DNA from: UBA1723 sp045641625
GTDB lineage: Bacteria; Bacteroidota; Bacteroidia; Bacteroidales; Paludibacteraceae
Direction: 5' to 3'
Assembly (NCBI GenBank): GCA_045641625.1
Contig: JAZUHH010000083.1
Span: 1-11,552, forward strand
DNA: 11,552 nt
Notes under the pieces: model-generated
Databases searched by the model: none
What the model was told of the DNA's origin: nothing
What the model saw: the letters and a program-made list of their open reading frames with translations, nothing else
Shown: piece by piece, positions 6,431-11,552 of the stretch
Position numbering within the stretch: position 1 is the stretch's first letter
Layout of the letters: each line of letters begins with the position of its first letter
Program-made: the position numbers and the translations under genes

Positions 6431-7642
6431 TCAATCCATATAGGAATCCTTGAATCCCAGCAAATATAGCAAACCGTCAAGTCCGAAGTTGGACAATGAC
6501 TGCTTGGCATTCTCCTTAACCTTTGGCTTGGCATGGAAGGCAACGCCCAATCCCGCCAAAGAAAGCATAGGAAGATCGTTTGCTCCGTCTCCCACGGCAA
6601 TTACTTGCTGTAAATCCAGACCTTCAACCTGTGCGATGAGGCGAAGCAAATCTGCCTTGCGCTTGCCATCCACAATGTCTCCGAGATGTTTGCCGGTCAG
6701 TTTTCCATCTTTGATTTCCAAGTCGTTGGCATAAACGTAGTCCAAATCGAACTGCTTCTTCAGATAATTACCAAAGTAAGTGAAACCTCCTGACAGGATT
6801 GCTATCTTGAAACCAAACTTCTTCAACATCTTCAAGGCGCGTTCTGCACCGTCCATGATCGGAAGGTTAACAGCGATGTCCTTCATCACGCTCTCGTCCA
6901 GACCTTCAAGAAGTGCAACTCTGCGCTTGAAGCTCTCAGTAAAGTCTATCTCACCTCGCATAGCGCTCTCTGTGATGGCCTTAACCTCGTCACCGACACC
7001 TGCACGAACAGCAAGCTCGTCAATAACTTCAGTTTTGATAAGGGTTGAATCCATATCGAAACAAACAAGTCGCCTGTTTCTTCGGAACACATTGTCCTCC
7101 TGGAAGGAAATGTCATAGCCCAGCTCGCTTGAAATTCTTAGGAACAAAGACTGCAATGACTGCTTGTCCTTTGGAGTACCTCTGACTGACATTTCCACCG
7201 AAGCCTTTGCCTCTGAATTGCCTTGTAGCGGAATACGTCCGGAAAGACGTGTTATGGCGTCAATGTTCAATCCCTGCTCGCTCAACGCACCGGAAACTGT
7301 GGCAATGAGTTCTGCAGAGATATTTCTGCCGAGTATGGTAATGATATATCTGTTTTTACCCTGAAGTCCTACCCACTCTGTGTACTTGTCCTCGCTGATG
7401 GTATCGAAGCGGACATTTATGCCGAGTGAGGAAGCCGAGAAAAGCATCTCCTTCAATATGAATCCGGAAACCTGCTGGTCGCTTGAAAAAAGGATTCCAA
7501 GAGACAGGTTGTTGTGAATGTCAGCCTGGCCGATATCAAGAATTGTGGCATTGTACTTGGCTAGAATCCTAGTCATAGTAGAAGTCAGACCTGGACGGTC
7601 CTCTCCAGATATCGAAACCAATATTATTTCCTTTTGATTCAT
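6431..7642 (-). CDS. serB: Phosphoserine phosphatase SerB with tandem ACT domains
   Basis: Cytoplasmic HAD-family enzyme that hydrolyses O-phosphoserine to serine, the last step of serine synthesis. With the ATG at 7642 it is 403 residues. ACT domain 1 covers about 3-75 (EIILVSISGEDRPG), ACT domain 2 about 97-170 (RYIITILGRNISAE), and the HAD domain about 190-395. Catalytic motifs: FDMDST (195-200, with the nucleophilic and general-acid aspartates), ILSGGFT (282-288), the conserved Lys region near 326-329, and GDGANDLPML (351-360). The frame stays open to a TTG at 7720, but that codon lies inside the predicted -7 element, so it cannot be the start. ATG 7657 is the other possibility. Homologous SerB proteins begin close to the EIILV strand, which favours 7642. 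First gene of the serB-apbE-WG-DUF4403 run. ACT domains suggest control by an amino acid, probably serine. Confidence 0.95.
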   Translation of the reverse strand: MNQKEIILVSISGEDRPGLTSTMTRILAKYNATILDIGQADIHNNLSLGILFSSDQQVSGFILKEMLFSASSLGINVRFDTISEDKYTEWVGLQGKNRYIITILGRNISAELIATVSGALSEQGLNIDAITRLSGRIPLQGNSEAKASVEMSVRGTPKDKQSLQSLFLRISSELGYDISFQEDNVFRRNRRLVCFDMDSTLIKTEVIDELAVRAGVGDEVKAITESAMRGEIDFTESFKRRVALLEGLDESVMKDIAVNLPIMDGAERALKMLKKFGFKIAILSGGFTYFGNYLKKQFDLDYVYANDLEIKDGKLTGKHLGDIVDGKRKADLLRLIAQVEGLDLQQVIAVGDGANDLPMLSLAGLGVAFHAKPKVKENAKQSLSNFGLDGLLYLLGFKDSYMD

Positions 7643-7717
7643 ATTCTCTGCAGTCATTTCATCGACATTATTGATTTGGGCGACAATGTTTGTCTCGCCA
7701 AAAATTAAATTTGGGGA

Positions 7718-7751
7718 CAAAGTTAGTTATTTTTTCGATAATTACATCAAT
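7718..7751 (-). promoter_or_regulatory. Promoter for the serB run
   Basis: TAACTTTG on the minus strand (7725-7718) is an exact -7 element in the gap between the MATE gene and serB. The -33 element is weak: ATTG (7751-7748) at a 22-nt spacing, overlapping the last codons of the MATE gene. Transcription would begin near 7711, giving a leader of about 55-70 nt. No terminator separates the MATE gene from this site, so some read-through from upstream is also likely. Confidence 0.6.
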
Positions 7752-9019
7752 TTTCGCAACAATGTCTGCATTATGGAGCGAGAAGCCAAATATAGCAAGA
7801 ATGCAAGCCACAGCGCATCGTTGCCTAACTGTCCGCTTCCAACGTAGTAAACGCCAAAGAAGACCACGGCAGCAAAGACAAGCGTGATGACCATTGCCCT
7901 GATCTGTGTTCTGCCTACCATGATTCCGTCCCATAGGAATGCCGCAAAGCTCAGACATGGTATGAAAACCACATATTTGACATATGGGGAAGCGGAAGAC
8001 AGCACGCTCTCCTGATTGGTCAGCAACCTAAGTATGTTCGGAGTGAAAACGTAGTATATTGCGGTGAACAGCAATGCCAGTCCTGCTCCCAGGGCAAACA
8101 GCTTCCTTATTGTTCCGTAAAGCGCCTCATTGTCTTTGGAACCGGTATAGCGGCCGGCAAGGGCTTCTCCGGCATAGGCGAATCCATCCATGAAATAAGA
8201 GAAGAACGTGAACAACTGCATAAGCATAGTATTGGCCGACACAGTAGTTTCCCCGTACTTTATTCCAAGGAACACGAAGCCATGCGTCACCGATATGATA
8301 CAGAAATTCCTGACCATTATCAAGAGGTTGACCTTGAAGAACAGGTCAAGATCCTTGAAAACCTCGTCCTTGCGAGCTTTCCTGACTTCCTCGATATATT
8401 TGGTCTTCAGAATAATGCATCCTATCAAGATACCTATATATTGGCTTAGCACAGTTCCCAAAGCCACTCCCTCAACCTTCATTCCACGTCCAAAGACGAA
8501 GAACAGGCTAAGAACAATGTTAATTACATTTACGCTTACGGCAATGATCATAGTTGCAAATGTATTCTGCATGCCTACGAGCCATCCCTTGATAACGTAG
8601 ATTATAAGAGCGGCCGGCGCACCGCAGATACATATCATGAAATATGTCTTGACGTATCCCGTCACCTCGGCATCACTGTCGGGGAACAAGATGCGGATAA
8701 CCGAGTCTATGAACAGGTAACCCAAAGGTATGAGGAGCAGACCACCCGCAGAGGCGATGGAGACAGCTCTGAGCAGAACCTCTCCGCATCTGTGCCTTTC
8801 ATTAGCTCCGTAAGCCTGAGCTGTCAGTCCTGTCGTTGACATTCTCAGGAAACCGAACGCCCAGTACAGAACATTTATTATCGCTCCCGCTATACTCACC
8901 GCAGAGATATAGGAGTCACTGCCCATTCTTCCCACAATAGCAACATCTACGAGGGAAAGCAGAGGTATCGTGATATTTGTTATTACACTCGGTATCGCTA
9001 ACTTGAATATGGATTTCAT
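7742..9019 (-). CDS. MATE-family efflux transporter (DinF-like)
   Basis: A 425-residue inner-membrane antiporter of the multidrug/toxin extrusion family, expected to export a cationic or other small molecule using an H+ or Na+ gradient. The first span carries the DinF-type pattern LVDVAIVGRMG (23-33), with Asp25 at the position of the ion-coupling aspartate known in DinF and archaeal MATEs. The end of the first six-helix half shows the usual QNTFAT (151-156), then VNVINIVLSLFFVFG (163-177) and GVALGTVLSQY (184-194). About 12 hydrophobic segments are visible and the length is normal. The ATG overlaps the symporter stop codon (ATGA), so translation is probably coupled. The upstream leader GAGAAAGAGAG is purine-rich. 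The substrate is unknown. Confidence 0.9.
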   Translation of the reverse strand: MKSIFKLAIPSVITNITIPLLSLVDVAIVGRMGSDSYISAVSIAGAIINVLYWAFGFLRMSTTGLTAQAYGANERHRCGEVLLRAVSIASAGGLLLIPLGYLFIDSVIRILFPDSDAEVTGYVKTYFMICICGAPAALIIYVIKGWLVGMQNTFATMIIAVSVNVINIVLSLFFVFGRGMKVEGVALGTVLSQYIGILIGCIILKTKYIEEVRKARKDEVFKDLDLFFKVNLLIMVRNFCIISVTHGFVFLGIKYGETTVSANTMLMQLFTFFSYFMDGFAYAGEALAGRYTGSKDNEALYGTIRKLFALGAGLALLFTAIYYVFTPNILRLLTNQESVLSSASPYVKYVVFIPCLSFAAFLWDGIMVGRTQIRAMVITLVFAAVVFFGVYYVGSGQLGNDALWLAFLLYLASRSIMQTLLRKLM

Positions 9020-10449
9020 CTCTCTTTCTCTAATCCTTTGGGATTGCTAAGAAGTAACACAACAAACAGTGATATCGCAATAAGCAGAATTGAATAGCTG
9101 TATGGGATACCCCAAGAAGCCAACACCTGATTAGCATATATGGCAAGGCCGAAAGAAAGCACTATGACCAGCACTGTCATCGAATCCTTGACTTTTTTCT
9201 TACTGAAAATAGCAAAGACAAACAATCCAAGCAGAGGAGCAAACATACACGAGGCAAGCGAATATATCATATCCAATGCAGACTTGCCGCTATACATGTG
9301 GCAAAGGCAGATGATCAGATACAACAGCACCGCAAAGCAACCATGCACCAGATACCTTTGCCTCCTGCCTATTTTTTCAATCTCCACTCCCTTCAGGTCA
9401 AAGAAATACGATGTAGTAAGTCCTACAAGCGCAGAGTCAGCCGAGGACAACGAAGCCGACAGCAAGCCTATCTCCAGGCTCAATATGGCTACGATTCCAA
9501 ACTTCTGGGCATGCTCAATGACCAATCCATCCGAAGTTCCGGAAATGCCGGACACATCCGAATTGGAACCTATAACCAGCAATGCCCCGATGACCAACAG
9601 GATAAAGTTGATAGGAACGAACAGGTAGCCGCTGAGAACCATATTCTTCTGCGCGGACTTCAAGTCCTTGCACGTCAGATTCTTCTGCATGACATCCTGA
9701 TCCAGACCTGTCATCACTACGACCAGGAACATACCGGAAAGGAACTGCAGAAGCGTTGTTACCGATTCTCCGGGGGAAGCTACACACATAACCTTGCCGA
9801 GATGCATTCTCATGACATCCGTGAACGGAGTAGCAGAAACTTCCGAAGCATAGTTGTAAGACTGATAAAGCAGGACAAAGGAACAGACAAACAAGCATAA
9901 TGTCTGTATGCAGTCTGTGACAACAACGGTACTCACCCCCGAACGGAAGGTGTAGAGATAGATCATCAGAACGATCAGAGCCGTACCCACATAGAAATTG
10001 ATCCCAAGAACAGGGAACAGCAGCTTGTCCAGCACCATAGCCACAACGAACAGCTTGATAGCGCTTCCCAACATCTTATATATCAAGAACATGATTGAAG
10101 TGGTCCTATGAGTGTACTTGCCCATTCTCTCGCCCAAGAGCTGGTAGATGGAAGTATATCCATGCCTATAATATACCGGCAGAAGGACATAAGCGACCAC
10201 ATAGTAGCCAAGTATAAAGCCTATCACAGTATTCATGTACGAGAATGAAGAACTTATCACTTGTCCCGGCACGGAAATCACAGATATGCCCGAAATGGTA
10301 GCTCCCACCATACCAAAAGACACAGCCAGCCAATTTGACTTCTTTCTGGCTGTAAAAAACTCCCTATTGTTTTCGTCCTTACTTTTTTTGCCTACAAAAA
10401 AGGATATGCAAAAAATTGTAGCCAAATACAAAAATAAAACCAGCAACAT
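9016..10449 (-). CDS. Sodium:solute symporter (SSS family)
   Basis: A 477-residue Na+-coupled uptake protein with about 13 membrane spans; the first begins at residue 1 and there is no cleaved signal. Family features: FFTARKKSNW (31-40) then FGMVGATISGISVISVPG (45-62), an FRSGVSTVVVTDCIQ block (168-182) matching the SSS signature region, TGLDQDVMQK (247-256), and LSSADSALVGLTTS (334-347), which carries the serines of the conserved Na2 site. The ATG is preceded by AGGA at 10457-10454, four nt upstream, one of the few Shine-Dalgarno-like sites here. The stop overlaps the MATE start by 4 bp. The substrate cannot be assigned; sugars, sialic acid and amino acids all occur in this family. It sits next to a cellulase gene but is separated from it by a terminator, so a role in taking up its products is only a guess. 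Confidence 0.9.
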   Translation of the reverse strand: MLLVLFLYLATIFCISFFVGKKSKDENNREFFTARKKSNWLAVSFGMVGATISGISVISVPGQVISSSFSYMNTVIGFILGYYVVAYVLLPVYYRHGYTSIYQLLGERMGKYTHRTTSIMFLIYKMLGSAIKLFVVAMVLDKLLFPVLGINFYVGTALIVLMIYLYTFRSGVSTVVVTDCIQTLCLFVCSFVLLYQSYNYASEVSATPFTDVMRMHLGKVMCVASPGESVTTLLQFLSGMFLVVVMTGLDQDVMQKNLTCKDLKSAQKNMVLSGYLFVPINFILLVIGALLVIGSNSDVSGISGTSDGLVIEHAQKFGIVAILSLEIGLLSASLSSADSALVGLTTSYFFDLKGVEIEKIGRRQRYLVHGCFAVLLYLIICLCHMYSGKSALDMIYSLASCMFAPLLGLFVFAIFSKKKVKDSMTVLVIVLSFGLAIYANQVLASWGIPYSYSILLIAISLFVVLLLSNPKGLEKER

Positions 10450-10483
10450 TTTTTCCTGACATTTTTTTAAGTGTTATATATAA

Positions 10484-10511
10484 AAAAGGCGAGGCCGAAG
10501 CCCCGTCTTTT
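10484..10511 (-). terminator. Intrinsic terminator after the GH9 gene
   Basis: On the minus strand, AAAAGACGGGGC and GCCTCGCCTTTT pair around a TTCG loop closed by C-G, an exceptionally stable tetraloop. The stem has one G-U pair and one A-C mismatch. The 3' side continues as a six-T run. It lies about 22 nt after the GH9 stop and isolates that gene from the symporter/MATE pair. Confidence 0.85.
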
Positions 10512-10533
10512 ACTTTATTAGCCAATGGCCAAA

Positions 10534-11552
10534 CTATTTCTTTAGAGATTCAATACCGGCAAGAAGGACAGCAAATGGAGCGTTCCAATTTATTGCTATC
10601 TCGTTTGTCGAGAAGCTGTATATCTCGTCCACATAAGTACGCGCAGGGAACCTTGTAGTCGGATACTTCTTCAACTCCCTTTCTGACTTATGAGTTCTTG
10701 AGAAAGCCTCGAAATCGTGAGTGGCCTCGTTGTTAGGTCCACCGACAAGGTAACCTGGGATAGGCTCGTCGATACCGTCCGACTGGGTTCTTCTGTCATG
10801 AGGGCACTTTGAATAATTTGAGCCGAAGCCTGTCACGAAACAGTAGTCAACAGCGTTACAACCAGTCAAATAGCTCACATACTGCTTTGCTATATCAAGG
10901 TACTTCTCTTTTCCGGAATACTTGTATGCCATCAACATTACCAGACCATAGTCAGAAGCTATTCCATTGCTACCCCATCTGAACTTGTCAAAGCCTAGCA
11001 GACCAGGACACGCAAGAGTCGAGTCTGCGATCTCTCCTGCACGCTTCTGGAAGCTTGCGACTACTGCGTCCATAGTATTGGACAACTTCTCTGATTTAGA
11101 ATCTTTCTTATTCCAAGTCATTGCTTCATTCATAAGTGTCATCATCGCATAACCTGTTGCATCCTGCCATGTTGACACCTTCCAATTATCGGTAACCTTG
11201 ATGTAGTCAAGATATGACTCATCGTGAGTTGTAGCAAACAATTCTGCTGCCGCCCATACCCAACGGTTATCAATGTTCCTGATTATATAGGAACCAGTGT
11301 GAACATCACCAGGCTGTTCATACATCACATTAGGATTCTTCAAAGCCCAGTCCCATGCCTTCTTTGCAGCATTCAGAGCTTTTGCCGACATGTCCGGATA
11401 TGCGGTATTCCCTTCATACACACGGGCTGTCTGGGCCATTACTGCGGCGAAGGAAAGAGCATCGTCAGTACATCTTCCGATCATATAGCGCTGACCTTTG
11501 GCCCCCTCATTGTCAGGCATTACGAAACCTGCAAAAGACAATGTTGTAACCT
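10534..11552 (-). CDS. Glycoside hydrolase family 9 endoglucanase (C-terminal part)
   Basis: Partial: the frame is open to the right edge, and only the last 338 or so residues are present. Visible family motifs run in order: VTTLSFAGFVMPD at the edge (typical GH9 T-x-x-FAG-x-x-MP), DALSFAAVMAQ, AAKKAWDWALKNP, FVTGFGSNYSKCPHDRR with the substrate-binding His at 10798-10800, GYLVGGPN, and YSFSTNEIAINWNAPFAVLLA. The Glu of NEIA (10600-10602) is the expected catalytic acid. The nucleophile/base aspartates, any Ig-like domain and the signal peptide would lie outside. GH9 enzymes cleave beta-1,4-glucan by inversion. The protein ends about 20 residues after the catalytic Glu, so it has no dockerin, binding module or type IX secretion tail at its C terminus. 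Where a typical GH9 has DDIGSY before NEIA, this one has DEIYSF. Confidence 0.93.
   Translation of the reverse strand, partial: VTTLSFAGFVMPDNEGAKGQRYMIGRCTDDALSFAAVMAQTARVYEGNTAYPDMSAKALNAAKKAWDWALKNPNVMYEQPGDVHTGSYIIRNIDNRWVWAAAELFATTHDESYLDYIKVTDNWKVSTWQDATGYAMMTLMNEAMTWNKKDSKSEKLSNTMDAVVASFQKRAGEIADSTLACPGLLGFDKFRWGSNGIASDYGLVMLMAYKYSGKEKYLDIAKQYVSYLTGCNAVDYCFVTGFGSNYSKCPHDRRTQSDGIDEPIPGYLVGGPNNEATHDFEAFSRTHKSERELKKYPTTRFPARTYVDEIYSFSTNEIAINWNAPFAVLLAGIESLKK

Noticed and set aside
9298..9900. 200-residue open frame antisense to the sodium:solute symporter
   Set aside because: The translation is Gln/Arg/His-rich and resembles no family, as expected for a shadow of a membrane-protein gene.

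Overview
The window looks like ordinary chromosome from a member of the Bacteroidales, perhaps Prevotella-like. Three pieces of evidence point this way. Intergenic promoters match the Bacteroidetes TTTG-N19-21-TAnnTTTG pattern. Start codons mostly lack strong Shine-Dalgarno sites. The gene families (DUF4403, WG-repeat envelope proteins, SerB with tandem ACT domains, a GH9 cellulase) are common in that group. The GH9 gene suggests a plant-polysaccharide degrader of the gut or rumen. I see no phage, transposase, CRISPR array, tRNA or rRNA.

Layout. Positions 1-568 hold no gene. There is a leftward promoter near the left edge, serving a gene outside the window, and a rightward promoter near 540. 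Between them lies a block dense in short inverted repeats (299-441). An AGCS-family Na+/amino-acid symporter runs rightward (569-1921). It converges on a leftward gene set across a hairpin at 1930-1956 that can terminate both.

Everything from 2051 to the right edge is on the minus strand. In transcription order (right to left) it reads: the C-terminal part of a GH9 endoglucanase (10534 to beyond the edge) with its own terminator; a sodium:solute symporter overlapping a MATE transporter by 4 bp; a promoter; then a tightly packed run of serB, apbE, a TonB_C/WG-repeat protein and a DUF4403 protein.

Functional reading. The serB run joins one cytoplasmic amino-acid enzyme (phosphoserine phosphatase, last step of serine synthesis) to three envelope proteins. 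These are an anchored flavin transferase and two signal-peptide proteins of unknown role. Spacings of 2, 23 and 32 nt indicate co-transcription, but a shared function is not shown. The symporter/MATE pair forms a transport unit of unknown substrate. The most unusual items are the repeat-like block at 299-441 and the TonB_C/WG fusion protein. I did not find a clear new defence or mobile system.
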